NCBI RefSeq assembly: GCF_013184525.1
Contig: NZ_JAAOIZ010000004.1
Span: 62,001-126,000, forward strand
Length of the DNA: 64,000 nucleotides
Reading direction: 5' to 3'
Origin: Chryseobacterium sp. LAM-KRS1
GTDB lineage: Bacteria > Bacteroidota > Bacteroidia > Flavobacteriales > Weeksellaceae
The position numbers and the translations under genes were made by a program. A model generated the notes under the pieces. The model was not told the origin of the DNA, searched no databases, and saw nothing but the letters and a program-made list of their open reading frames with translations. Each line of letters opens with the position of its first letter. Position 1 is the first letter of the stretch. Shown piece by piece: positions 1 to 8,848 of the stretch.

Positions 1-3000
1 GAAAAGGAATTAGGAATTACGAAAGAGGATATTGGCAAAAAGATTTCTATTGAAGATTATAATAAAGCATGTCGTGAAGCGGTAATGCGTTATACAGACG
101 TGTGGAATAACCTTACAGAAAAAATAGGATATTGGGTGGATCTTGATGATCCATATATTACCTATAAATCAAAATATATGGAGACTGTTTGGTGGTTACT
201 AAAACAATTATACAACAAAGAGTTGTTGTATAAAGGTTATACGATCCAGCCTTATTCTCCAAAAGCAGGTACAGGACTTTCTTCACATGAGTTGAACCAG
301 CCCGGAACATACCGTGATGTTTCGGATACCACCATAGTAGCTCAATTCAGAGTAAAAAAAGAAACCAGTGATTTGTTCAACGATGTAGAAGGTAATGTAG
401 ACATCCTGGCCTGGACCACTACTCCATGGACGCTGCCGTCAAATACAGCTCTTGCTGTAGGAAGAGACATTGAATACGTTGTTGTTAAAACTTTCAACCA
501 ATATACTTTTGAGCCTGTAACGGTTGTGTTGGCAAGAGTTCTTTTAGAAAAGAACTTTGGTAAAAAATATGTAGCAGGAACAGCGGAAGATTTTGTCAAC
601 TATACATCGGAGAGCAAAACAATCCCTTACCAGATTCTGAAAGAGTTTAACGGAGAAAAGTTAGCAGGAACTCAGTATGAGCAGCTCATCCCATGGTTTA
701 CGCCGTCTGAAACCCCTGAAAAGGCATTCAGAGTGATCATCGGTGATTTTGTGACAACTGAAGACGGTACCGGTATCGTTCATATCGCTCCTACTTTTGG
801 TGCGGATGACGCCAGAGTTGCTAAAGAGGCCGGTATTCCTCCAATGTTGGTAAAAGATGAAAACGACAATCTTGTTCCGTTAGTAGATCTGCAGGGTAGA
901 TTTATAAGAGGAGAAAATGTTCCGGAAGTATTCTCAGGAAAGTATATCAAAAATGAATATTATGATGACGGGACCGCTCCTGAAAAATCTTGGGATGTTC
1001 ATTTGGCAATTGTATTAAAAGAAGAGAATAAAGCTTTCAAAGTAGAGAAATATGTCCACAGTTATCCTCATTGCTGGAGAACTGACAAACCTGTATTATA
1101 TTACCCATTGGATTCGTGGTTTGTAAAAATGACAGCCGTAAAAGACCGCCTGGTGAATCTGAACAAGGAGATCAACTGGAAGCCAAAAGCTACCGGAGAA
1201 GGACGTTTTGCCAACTGGTTAGAAAATGTTAATGACTGGAACCTTTCACGTTCCCGTTACTGGGGTATTCCATTACCTATCTGGAGAACGGATGACCTGA
1301 AAGAAGAGATAGTAATCGGTTCTGTAGAAGAACTATACAACGAGATCGAAAAATCCGTTGAAAAAGGATTCATGAAAGAAAATCCTTTCAAAGGGTTTGA
1401 AATAGGAAACATGACGGAAGAAAACTACTCTTTGGTAGATCTGCATAAAAATGTGGTGGACAAAGTTGTTTTGGTATCTGCATCAGGAAAACCTATGAAT
1501 CGTGAAAGCGACCTGATCGATGTATGGTTTGACTCAGGCTCTATGCCTTATGCCCAATTGCATTACCCTTTTGAAAATAAAGAATTAATAGATAATAAAA
1601 AGGCCTTTCCGGCGGACTTCATTGCCGAAGGTGTGGATCAGACCCGTGGTTGGTTCTATACCCTTCACGCAATCGGAACAGCCGTTTTTGATTCAGTTGC
1701 TTATAAAAATGTTATGAGTAACGGACTTGTTCTGGATAAAAACGGTCAGAAAATGTCTAAGCGTTTAGGTAATGCGGTAGATCCGTTTGAAACTCTTTCC
1801 GTTTATGGCCCGGATGCTACACGTTGGTACATGATCTCCAACGCTAATCCTTGGGAGAATTTGAAATTTGATATTGAGGGCATCGATGAGGTAAGAAGAA
1901 AATTCTTCGGAACCCTTTATAATACTTATTCCTTCTTTGCATTATATGCGAATGTGGATGGATTCAATTACTCAGAAAAGGATGTGGAAAACCGTCCGGA
2001 AATAGACAGATGGATCCTTTCCGAACTGAACCTTTTAATTAAAGAGGTTAAAGCATTCTACGAGGATTATGAACCTACAAGAGTAGCAAGAGCGATAAGT
2101 AATTTTGTAAATGACAACTTAAGTAACTGGTATGTAAGATTATGCAGAAGACGTTTCTGGAAAGGAGACTACTCCGATGACAAGATCTCCGCTTACCAGA
2201 CTTTATATACATGTCTTGAGGTAGTTGCTAAATTATCCGCACCAATTGCTCCGTTCTTTATGGATCAGTTGTATCAGGATCTGAATAAGGTAACAGGAAA
2301 AGAAAACTGTGATTCAATACACCTTACAGATTTTCCGGTTGCTGATGAAAGTTTAATCGATCAGGATCTGGTTGAAAAAACCCATTTAGCACAGCAAATC
2401 ACAAGCATGGTATTCTCTCTTAGAAAAAAAGAGAATGTAAAAGTACGCCAGCCTTTACAAAAGGTATTGGTTCCTGTATTAGATTCCAAAGCTGAAGAAC
2501 AGATTCTTGCAGTTGCGGAACTGATCAAACAGGAAGTGAATGTAAAAGAATTACAATTAATCAATGCAGAAGAAGCTTCTCATTTAATTGTAAAGCAAAT
2601 TAAACCGAACTTTAAGGCATTAGGCCCTAAATTAGGGAAGGATATGAAAGTAGTTGGAAATGAAATTGCTAATTTCTCATCAGAGCAAATTGCTGATTTA
2701 GAAAAAGAAGGCAAAATAGCTATCCAAGGTTACGAAATAACAATGAATGATGTTGAAATTTCAACAAAAGACATTCCGGGATGGACAGTAACTTCTGATG
2801 GAAAAACAACTGTGGCATTAGATTTGACGTTGACAGACGAGTTGAAATCTGAAGGTGTGGCAAGAGAGTTCATCAATAGAATTCAAAACCTGAGAAAAGA
2901 CAAAGACTTCGAGTTGACAGACAGAATAAATATCTTCATAGAAGAAAATTCACCATTCCTTGATAATATCAAGAAAAATGAAGAATATATTTCTGCAGAG

Positions 3001-3099
3001 GTCTTGTCAAATAAAATAGAAATTGTATCTTCACTTTCAAATTTTAACGAAATTGAGATAGATGAGGTTAATTTTAAGGTAAATGTTGAAAAAAATTAA
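1..3099 (+). CDS. ileS: Isoleucyl-tRNA synthetase, 5'-truncated by the window edge
   Basis: Charges tRNA-Ile with isoleucine in the cytoplasm. The reading frame is open from base 1, so the ATG at 85 is internal and roughly the first hundred residues, including the HIGH motif, lie outside the window. Visible are the class I editing domain, the WFDSG region near base 1530, and the KMSKR signature at bases 1750-1764 followed by LGN, then the anticodon-binding domain. KMSKR in place of KMSKS and the lack of a C-terminal zinc finger suggest the eukaryote-like type 2 IleRS; that subtype is an inference. The next gene starts 59 bp downstream. Confidence 0.97.
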   Translation, partial: EKELGITKEDIGKKISIEDYNKACREAVMRYTDVWNNLTEKIGYWVDLDDPYITYKSKYMETVWWLLKQLYNKELLYKGYTIQPYSPKAGTGLSSHELNQPGTYRDVSDTTIVAQFRVKKETSDLFNDVEGNVDILAWTTTPWTLPSNTALAVGRDIEYVVVKTFNQYTFEPVTVVLARVLLEKNFGKKYVAGTAEDFVNYTSESKTIPYQILKEFNGEKLAGTQYEQLIPWFTPSETPEKAFRVIIGDFVTTEDGTGIVHIAPTFGADDARVAKEAGIPPMLVKDENDNLVPLVDLQGRFIRGENVPEVFSGKYIKNEYYDDGTAPEKSWDVHLAIVLKEENKAFKVEKYVHSYPHCWRTDKPVLYYPLDSWFVKMTAVKDRLVNLNKEINWKPKATGEGRFANWLENVNDWNLSRSRYWGIPLPIWRTDDLKEEIVIGSVEELYNEIEKSVEKGFMKENPFKGFEIGNMTEENYSLVDLHKNVVDKVVLVSASGKPMNRESDLIDVWFDSGSMPYAQLHYPFENKELIDNKKAFPADFIAEGVDQTRGWFYTLHAIGTAVFDSVAYKNVMSNGLVLDKNGQKMSKRLGNAVDPFETLSVYGPDATRWYMISNANPWENLKFDIEGIDEVRRKFFGTLYNTYSFFALYANVDGFNYSEKDVENRPEIDRWILSELNLLIKEVKAFYEDYEPTRVARAISNFVNDNLSNWYVRLCRRRFWKGDYSDDKISAYQTLYTCLEVVAKLSAPIAPFFMDQLYQDLNKVTGKENCDSIHLTDFPVADESLIDQDLVEKTHLAQQITSMVFSLRKKENVKVRQPLQKVLVPVLDSKAEEQILAVAELIKQEVNVKELQLINAEEASHLIVKQIKPNFKALGPKLGKDMKVVGNEIANFSSEQIADLEKEGKIAIQGYEITMNDVEISTKDIPGWTVTSDGKTTVALDLTLTDELKSEGVAREFINRIQNLRKDKDFELTDRINIFIEENSPFLDNIKKNEEYISAEVLSNKIEIVSSLSNFNEIEIDEVNFKVNVEKN

Positions 3100-3158
3100 C
3101 ATATAGTTATTGCATTTCAAATTCCATTTCATAATTTTATTAAAAAAGAGAAAAGAAC

Positions 3159-3539
3159 ATGTCAGACGAAAGAGTAAGATATAATGATTCTGATTTACAA
3201 GAGTTTAAAGCGATCATTAAAGAAAAAATAGAAAAAGCAGAAAAAGATTTACAACTGATAAGAGAAAGCTTTATCAATGACCAGAATAATGGGACTGATG
3301 ACACATCGCCTACATTCAAAGCGTTTGAAGAAGGAGCTGAAACTCTTAGTAAGGAACAAAACTCGATCTTAGCAGGAAGACAGGAAAAATTTGTTCGTGA
3401 TCTTAAGAACGCTTTAATCAGAATAGAAAATAAAACGTATGGTGTTTGCAGAGTAACAGGGAAACTGATTCCAAAAGAAAGATTATTGGCAGTTCCTCAT
3501 GCTACCTTAAGCATCGAAGCGAAAAATATGCAGAAATAA
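3159..3539 (+). CDS. DksA/TraR-family protein with a degenerate zinc finger
   Basis: 126 residues. The N-terminal two thirds are charged and helical, as in the DksA coiled coil. The C-terminus has the family frame YGVCRVTGKLIPKERL then LAVPHAT. The usual four zinc-binding cysteines are reduced to one: the second position of the first pair is Thr, and the last pair is replaced by Ser and Ala. DksA proteins insert into the RNA polymerase secondary channel to modulate initiation with ppGpp; whether this variant does so cannot be told. It sits between ileS and a small membrane protein, on the same strand. Confidence 0.8.
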   Translation: MSDERVRYNDSDLQEFKAIIKEKIEKAEKDLQLIRESFINDQNNGTDDTSPTFKAFEEGAETLSKEQNSILAGRQEKFVRDLKNALIRIENKTYGVCRVTGKLIPKERLLAVPHATLSIEAKNMQK

Positions 3540-3619
3540 CCGTAAGGTTTGTAAAATAAATTTGGGTTTATATTGTATTAGCAGTAATACTTTATAAACC
3601 TAATTTTTAATTTATATCC

Positions 3620-3865
3620 ATGAGCGAATATTTAATTTTAGGGTTGATCCTTATTGTGGTTTTATGGTTTTTCAACAGGGAGAGGATTAAAAACAAATTC
3701 TTTCCTGATCAGCACAAAAACTATACAATCGATGATCAGTTTAATTCCGATAAACGCGAAAGGGAAAAAGAAATTGACAAACTTTTAGGTAAGATGGGCA
3801 AAAACGGCATCAATGATCTTTCTCCAAAAGACAGAAAAAGACTTGACGAATTATCTAAGAAGTAA
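3620..3865 (+). CDS. Small single-pass membrane protein of unknown function
   Basis: 81 residues. Residues 4-18 form one hydrophobic segment at the extreme N-terminus, followed by a highly charged Lys/Asp/Glu-rich cytoplasmic tail ending in LSPKDRKRLDELSKK. That tail resembles the short C-terminal region attached to some Bacteroidetes rhomboid-type proteins, but this is only an impression. It lies 18 bp before the next small gene and probably belongs to the ileS-lspA transcription unit. No enzymatic motif is visible. Confidence 0.65.
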   Translation: MSEYLILGLILIVVLWFFNRERIKNKFFPDQHKNYTIDDQFNSDKREREKEIDKLLGKMGKNGINDLSPKDRKRLDELSKK

Positions 3866-3883
3866 AAATCTAAATCCAGAACA

Positions 3884-4078
3884 ATGGAATCTATAATAGT
3901 ACATCCCAAAAATCCTATGGAGCTGAGTGCACTGAAAAGTGTTCTGAAGGAAATGAACATTAAATTTGAAAAGGCTCATGTTAAAAGTTCATTTAACGGA
4001 CAAAAAGTGATCAAGAAAGCAAGCGATAATAAAAATGTAAAACCAGCTGCAAAATCCTCAAAACCTAAAGGACAGTAA
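3884..4078 (+). CDS. Small conserved-type protein, DUF2683-like N-terminus
   Basis: 64 residues. The start, ESIIVHPKNPMELSALKSVL, resembles the N-terminus of short antitoxin-like proteins of Bacteroidetes (DUF2683 type), with a predicted strand-helix. The C-terminus is a Lys/Ser/Pro-rich basic tail. No toxin gene is adjacent, so an antitoxin role is not supported by context. Its stop codon overlaps the lspA start (TAATG), implying translational coupling. Confidence 0.65.
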   Translation: MESIIVHPKNPMELSALKSVLKEMNIKFEKAHVKSSFNGQKVIKKASDNKNVKPAAKSSKPKGQ

Positions 4079-4716
4079 TGAAAAAGATATTAGCTATTAC
4101 ATTTTTGGTATTGTTAATCGACCAGGCTTCAAAAATATATATAAAAACTCATTTCAACCTTGATGATAGCGTCTCCGTTCTTCCGGGTTTCAAACTTACT
4201 TTCGTAGAGAATCCAGGAATGGCTTATGGGCTTCACTTTGGCGGTGTTATAGGTAAATATTTTTTAGTTATTCTAAGAATATTCCTGATCGGGGGAATGA
4301 TTTATATGTTCAAAAAATGGCTTCAGCAGGGAGCCTCCAATTATCTTATCATTCCAATGGCTGTAATTTTTGCAGGAGCCATCGGTAATCTTATCGACGG
4401 AATGTTTTACGGGTTAATTTTCGATAGCGGCACCGTTTATGATCCTAGCATCGACCGCTGGATCGGATACGGAGGTATTTCGAAAATAGCTTCTGCAGGA
4501 CAAGGATATTCGTCTTTCATGAGAGGCTGTGTAGTGGATATGCTTCACTTCCCACTGGTAGACTGGAATGTACCGGAAAGCTTCCCTCTTATTGGTGGAA
4601 AGCACATTGAATTTTTCAAATATATCTTTAATGTCGCGGATTCTGCCATTACTGTAGGAGCCATATTATTATTGATTTTCAGAAAAAAGGCCTTTCCAAA
4701 CGGACTGGAATTTTAG
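4078..4716 (+). CDS. lspA: Lipoprotein signal peptidase (signal peptidase II)
   Basis: Aspartic membrane protease that removes the signal peptide of prolipoproteins at the inner membrane. Hydrophobic segments match the four-helix topology. GNLIDG (residues 103-108), VVDMLHF with Asp154 and FNVADSAI with Asp188 are present; the last two aspartates are the likely catalytic pair. At 212 residues it is longer than the roughly 160 of proteobacterial LspA, because about 35 residues are inserted between GNLID and VVD, as is usual in Bacteroidetes. The ATG overlaps the stop codon of the preceding small gene. Several lipoproteins in this window are candidate substrates. Confidence 0.95.
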   Translation: MKKILAITFLVLLIDQASKIYIKTHFNLDDSVSVLPGFKLTFVENPGMAYGLHFGGVIGKYFLVILRIFLIGGMIYMFKKWLQQGASNYLIIPMAVIFAGAIGNLIDGMFYGLIFDSGTVYDPSIDRWIGYGGISKIASAGQGYSSFMRGCVVDMLHFPLVDWNVPESFPLIGGKHIEFFKYIFNVADSAITVGAILLLIFRKKAFPNGLEF

Positions 4717-4728
4717 AAAATAATACAG

Positions 4729-5373
4729 ATGAAAAAACTGATTAAAAATACTCTTAAAATTTTCCTGCTTCTTCTCGTAGCAGGAATTATTTTTATTGCC
4801 TTTGCCAACTATAATATCAAAAAACAAAGTGCCCCATACATTTCAGATAACTTATCAGTATTACCTTCGACCAAAACAGCAATCCTCCTTGGAACAAGTA
4901 AAACACTAAACAGCGGTATGCCCAATGCATACTTCTACAACAGAATACAATCCGCTATAGATCTCTATAAAAGTGGTAAGATACAATACATTATTGTAAG
5001 TGGAGATAACAGTACTGCGGACTATAATGAGCCTGAGGATATGCAGCTTGCTTTAATGAAATACGGAATTCCAAAGGATAAAATAATTCTGGATCACGCA
5101 GGTTTTAGAACACTAGATTCTGTAATCAGAGCTAAAGAGATTTTTGGACAAACCAGATTCATCATCATTTCCCAAAAGTTCCACAATGAAAGAGCCGTAT
5201 TTTTAGCCCGTAAAAACGGAATCGAAGCCTATGGTTATAATGCAAATGATGTGAATAAATATGCGGGTTTAAAGACCAATCTAAGGGAGTATCTTGCTAA
5301 AACCAAAGTATACTGGGATCTTTTATTTGGGGTACAACCGAAATTCGGTGGGGAAAAGATTGTGATTCCATAG
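4729..5373 (+). CDS. SanA/YdcF-type DUF218 membrane protein
   Basis: 214 residues. One N-terminal transmembrane helix (about residues 8-27) is followed by a DUF218 domain: AILLGTSK, then IVSGDNS, a PxDxI-like turn (IPKDKIILDHAG), and a C-terminal ISQKFHNERA segment. The family includes E. coli SanA (vancomycin exclusion at high temperature) and is implicated in envelope integrity; its biochemical reaction is not firmly known. It lies 12 bp after lspA, consistent with an envelope operon. Confidence 0.85.
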   Translation: MKKLIKNTLKIFLLLLVAGIIFIAFANYNIKKQSAPYISDNLSVLPSTKTAILLGTSKTLNSGMPNAYFYNRIQSAIDLYKSGKIQYIIVSGDNSTADYNEPEDMQLALMKYGIPKDKIILDHAGFRTLDSVIRAKEIFGQTRFIIISQKFHNERAVFLARKNGIEAYGYNANDVNKYAGLKTNLREYLAKTKVYWDLLFGVQPKFGGEKIVIP

Positions 5374-5500
5374 TTTTTGTGTCCCCCAGATTTTGAGGAC
5401 TGAGCATATTTTTATTTTAAACTAATTTTAACTTTGGGCTAAAGTCCGCTCCTATAGATCCTTCTTTTTTGTAAAAATTTCCCGAGATTTATCCAAAAAT

Positions 5501-5564
5501 CTTTTAATCTTTTAATCTTTTAATCTTTTAATCTTTTAATCTTTTAATCTTTTAATCTTTTAAT
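5501..5564. repeat. Tandem repeat, 8 perfect copies of CTTTTAAT
   Basis: Eight uninterrupted head-to-tail copies of the 8-mer CTTTTAAT fill the space between the SanA-like gene and trpS. The array ends 21 bp before the trpS -7 element, so it reaches the position where a -33 element would sit. Perfect short repeats of this kind are prone to slippage. Confidence 0.95.
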
Positions 5565-5585
5565 TATTATTCCCGCCAAACCTCG

Positions 5586-5593
5586 TAAATTTG
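5586..5593 (+). promoter_or_regulatory. trpS promoter -7 element
   Basis: TAAATTTG matches the Bacteroidetes -7 consensus TAnnTTTG and lies 33 bp before the trpS ATG. No clear TTG -33 element is seen; that position abuts the 8-bp repeat array. Confidence 0.55.
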
Positions 5594-5626
5594 TGGTTCG
5601 TTAATTTTTATAAATAATAAAACAAA

Positions 5627-6595
5627 ATGTCAAGAATTCTTACCGGCATTCAAGCCACCGGAACACCGCACCTTGGAAACTTATTGGGTGCTATTATTCC
5701 TGCTGTTGAACTATCGAAACAGGAAGGAAATGAATCATTTTTATTCATCGCTAATCTGCATTCATTAACTCAGATAAAGGATGCAAAAGAGCTGAAACAA
5801 AATACCTACGAGATTGCTGCGGCTTGGCTTGCTTGTGGGCTGGATACTGAAAAAACATTTTTTTACAGACAGAGTGATATCCCTGAAACCTGTGAACTAT
5901 CTTGGCATTTATCATGTTTTTTTCCTTATCAGAGATTAACCCTGGCGCATTCATTTAAGGATAAAGCAGACAGGCTTCAGGATGTGAATGCCGGTCTTTT
6001 TACTTATCCTATTTTAATGGCTGCAGATATTTTATTGTACGATGCAGAAATAGTTCCAGTAGGAAAGGATCAGCTTCAGCATTTGGAAATTGCCCGGGAT
6101 GTAGCCTCAAGGTTTAATAATCAGATGGGAGAGGTACTGGTACTTCCTCAGGCCGAACTTCAGGAAAATACAAAATATGTCCCTGGAACAGATGGTCGTA
6201 AAATGTCTAAATCCATGGGAAATATTATTAATATTTTCTTATCGGATAAAGAACTGAAAAAACAGGTGATGAGCATTGAAACAGATTCCAAATCATTGGA
6301 GGAGCCGAAAGATCCTGAAACCGACAAAGTATTTGCAATTTATCAATTGATTGCAACTCCTGAACAGACAGAGGAGCTAAGAGCAAAATATCTTGCAGGA
6401 AACTTCGGATACGGACATGCAAAAACAGAACTTTTAAACCTGATTACCACTCGTTTCCAGAAGGAAAGAGAAACATTTACCTACTATATGACCCACCTGG
6501 ATGAATTGGAAGCAAAACTTCAGGAAGGTGCTGCAAAAACAAGAGTCATTGCAGTAGAAACCATTAAACGTGTAAGGGAAAGTCTAGGACTTTAA
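5627..6595 (+). CDS. trpS: Tryptophanyl-tRNA synthetase
   Basis: Charges tRNA-Trp in the cytoplasm. A class I synthetase of 322 residues, normal length for the bacterial enzyme. The ATP-binding HIGH-type motif is TGTPHLGN (residues 11-18) and the second signature is KMSKS (192-196). It appears monocistronic: its promoter-like element is upstream and the next gene is convergent, with only 11 bp between stop codons. Confidence 0.97.
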   Translation: MSRILTGIQATGTPHLGNLLGAIIPAVELSKQEGNESFLFIANLHSLTQIKDAKELKQNTYEIAAAWLACGLDTEKTFFYRQSDIPETCELSWHLSCFFPYQRLTLAHSFKDKADRLQDVNAGLFTYPILMAADILLYDAEIVPVGKDQLQHLEIARDVASRFNNQMGEVLVLPQAELQENTKYVPGTDGRKMSKSMGNIINIFLSDKELKKQVMSIETDSKSLEEPKDPETDKVFAIYQLIATPEQTEELRAKYLAGNFGYGHAKTELLNLITTRFQKERETFTYYMTHLDELEAKLQEGAAKTRVIAVETIKRVRESLGL

Positions 6596-6606
6596 TATAT
6601 AAATAG

Positions 6607-7893
6607 CTAACTTTTATTCTTTGACAGAATAAAGCTATGCATTCCGTCTTCAAAATCATAAACAATATCCCATCCGGGATATTGTTTTATTATGGTTTTA
6701 ATGATAGAAAGTCCCAATCCGGTAGAACTGCTGTCCGTGCTTTGCTTAAAAAACCTGTTGAAGATTTTTTTTCCATCCAGAGGGTTCATTGATCCGGTAT
6801 TCTGAAAAATCATCCTGTCCTTTTCGGTAATAATATTTAAAATTCCATTTTGATGGTTATACCTGACTGCATTTTTAAGTAAATTAGAAAGTAAAATATT
6901 GGCTAAGTCAGGGCTGAAGATAGTTTCAAATATTTCTTTGTCCAACAGGTTTACTTTAATCTCTTTGTATTCTATAAAATCTTCATAGCTATTGACCAGC
7001 TCTTTGATCATCGCAGTAAAATTTACATGGGACAAAGTACTGAACTGATTGTTCTCAATTTTAGACAGCATAAGCAGTGATTTATTCAGGCTTGCCATCC
7101 TTCCCAGATCATTCTTGATGTCAGTAAAGAAATTCATATCCTTTTCATCAAACTGATCATTCTGTATTGCCAGATCTATTTTATTGATTGCAATTGCCAA
7201 AGGTGTCTGCAATTCGTGAGATGCATTTTCAATAAACTGTTTTTGTTGATTAAAGGCGAGCTCGTTACGATCAATCATTTCGTTGATCTCTCTATCCAGC
7301 TCTTCAAACTCTTTGATGGAATAGTTTGGAGACTCTTTATCAGAAGAAATCCCAAACTGATATTTTTTTAGCTTATCCAGAATACGGTAAAAAGGCTTCA
7401 TCGCTTTGTGAAGCAAAAATCCGTTGATCCCGATAATGCTTACTACCAATAACAGATACAAAACAATCAGAGCTGTTGTAAGGTCATATACCAGCTCATC
7501 TTCTTCTACCGTGGACGTTCGGATAGTCAATTTCTGATACTTTCCAAACTGGTCTATAAAATCTGTCTCAAGAACTCTATAAGGCTGCTCTTCATCATCG
7601 TATTCCATGTAATACATCTTATTAAAAAGCCTGTTCTTTTCCTGATGCTCTGCTGCAGAAATAGGATTGATCTTAAATTCATTAAAACCAAACTCATTAT
7701 TCTTTAACAAGTGCTCATCCAGATATACTGCCTTAATAATCTGTATTTTTCTGTTTTTCAATCCATCATCCACATTATCATACACTTCGTCCAGAATATA
7801 GGCGTAAAATAATGCCGCCCACACTGCAATGATCAATAGCAGAATGGTTATCAGGTATTTTATGGTATAATATTTCAGAGAAACTTTCATCAT
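6607..7893 (-). CDS. Sensor histidine kinase of an OmpR-type two-component system
   Basis: 428 residues. A transmembrane helix near residues 12-34 and another near 136-160 bracket a roughly 100-residue extracytoplasmic sensor region. Then come a linker, the HisKA H-box (ASHELQTPLA, phospho-acceptor His), the N-box (NLLKNAVRYN) and the G-box (STGLGLSIIKTI). The start overlaps the response-regulator stop by 4 bp, so the pair is translationally coupled. The signal sensed is not evident; secreted PepSY-like proteins encoded just upstream may be targets or partners. Confidence 0.95.
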   Translation of the reverse strand: MMKVSLKYYTIKYLITILLLIIAVWAALFYAYILDEVYDNVDDGLKNRKIQIIKAVYLDEHLLKNNEFGFNEFKINPISAAEHQEKNRLFNKMYYMEYDDEEQPYRVLETDFIDQFGKYQKLTIRTSTVEEDELVYDLTTALIVLYLLLVVSIIGINGFLLHKAMKPFYRILDKLKKYQFGISSDKESPNYSIKEFEELDREINEMIDRNELAFNQQKQFIENASHELQTPLAIAINKIDLAIQNDQFDEKDMNFFTDIKNDLGRMASLNKSLLMLSKIENNQFSTLSHVNFTAMIKELVNSYEDFIEYKEIKVNLLDKEIFETIFSPDLANILLSNLLKNAVRYNHQNGILNIITEKDRMIFQNTGSMNPLDGKKIFNRFFKQSTDSSSTGLGLSIIKTIIKQYPGWDIVYDFEDGMHSFILSKNKS

Positions 7894-8561
7894 ACAAATT
7901 TATATCCTATTCCGTAAACCGCCTGAAAATCAGCTTCAGCGCCTAACGCTTTGAGCTTTTTACGAAGGTTTTTTATCTGTGAATAAATAAAATCCAGGCT
8001 ATCCACCTGATCAATATAATCGCCCCAAATTGCTTCTGCAAGCATGGTTTTTTGTAATGTTTTTTCAGGATGTATCACGAAATAATACAAAAGATCATAC
8101 TCCTTACGGTTAAGGATCAATTCTTCATTACCTATCTTTACTTTTCTGTTGTCAGGATCCACAAAGATGTTTTTATAAGTGATTATATTCTCTCCATCCT
8201 GATTTTTCCTTCTGATGACCGATTTAATCCGGGCCATCAATTCTGCCAGGTGAAAAGGCTTGGCAAGGTAATCATCTGCCCCTATTTCCAATCCGCTTAC
8301 TTTATCGTCGACAGAATCTTTTGCAGAAAGGATGATTACAGGATCTTTTTTGTGCATACTTTTAATTTCTTTAAGAAGATCCATCCCACTTCCGTCTGGC
8401 AGCATAATATCCAGGAGAATACAGTCATATTCATATGAAATGATTTTATCCAAACCTGAACTGTAGTCAGAAGCGGACTCTACTATAAAGTGCTGTGCTT
8501 CAAGAAAGCTTTGCACAGTATTTCTTAATTCCGCCTCATCTTCAACAAGTAAAATTTTCAT
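7890..8561 (-). CDS. OmpR/PhoB-family response regulator
   Basis: 223 residues. The receiver domain has an acidic pocket near residues 7-9, phospho-acceptor Asp51 (LLDIMLPDG), the switch Ser (ILSAKD) and Lys in AKPF. A C-terminal winged-helix DNA-binding domain follows (RKEYDLLYYF, then IYSQIKNLRKKL). It is transcribed ahead of its kinase and overlaps it by 4 bp. It is probably activated by the downstream kinase. Confidence 0.96.
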   Translation of the reverse strand: MKILLVEDEAELRNTVQSFLEAQHFIVESASDYSSGLDKIISYEYDCILLDIMLPDGSGMDLLKEIKSMHKKDPVIILSAKDSVDDKVSGLEIGADDYLAKPFHLAELMARIKSVIRRKNQDGENIITYKNIFVDPDNRKVKIGNEELILNRKEYDLLYYFVIHPEKTLQKTMLAEAIWGDYIDQVDSLDFIYSQIKNLRKKLKALGAEADFQAVYGIGYKFV

Positions 8562-8640
8562 AGTAAGTATTATTCTGACTTTCTGATCAAATATATAAAA
8601 TTATAACCTCCTGTTCCCGGGAGGCCATAATTTATCAAGA

Positions 8641-8826
8641 TTAAAAATTATTTGTGATAGAACTACCATCCACATGAAAACTAAGCGTTTGCCCATTCCG
8701 CAGATGGATTTTGTATTTATTCTTTATATCTTTTACCGATTCAATGATCATACATGGATGGTATATAGTAAGAAAAGTAAGTATATTTCTTCGGCTTTCT
8801 TTGTTGATTATATTCCAATTTACCAT
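8641..8826 (-). CDS. Short PepSY-like domain protein, possibly a remnant
   Basis: The start at 8826 gives 61 residues; an ATG at 8877 would add 17 but overlap the upstream gene. Residues from IIESVKDI through YKIHLRNGQTLSFHVDG mirror the repeat unit of the neighbouring secreted protein (YKVYLSNGVKIEFDSQG), so it is one PepSY-like (PF11396-type) unit. Unlike the neighbour it has no signal peptide, which suggests a broken or truncated duplicate rather than a working periplasmic protein. The stop is about 80 bp before the response-regulator start. Confidence 0.45.
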   Translation of the reverse strand: MVNWNIINKESRRNILTFLTIYHPCMIIESVKDIKNKYKIHLRNGQTLSFHVDGSSITNNF

Positions 8827-8848
8827 AACATAAAAATTTAAAATAGTA

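Noticed and set aside
8070..8438. 122-codon plus-strand ORF over the response regulator
   Set aside because: Antisense to an intact response regulator with all motifs; no independent support.
8608..8625. CCTCC/GGAGG hairpin near the response regulator as a terminator
   Set aside because: Short stem and no clear T-run on the minus strand; not strong enough to list.
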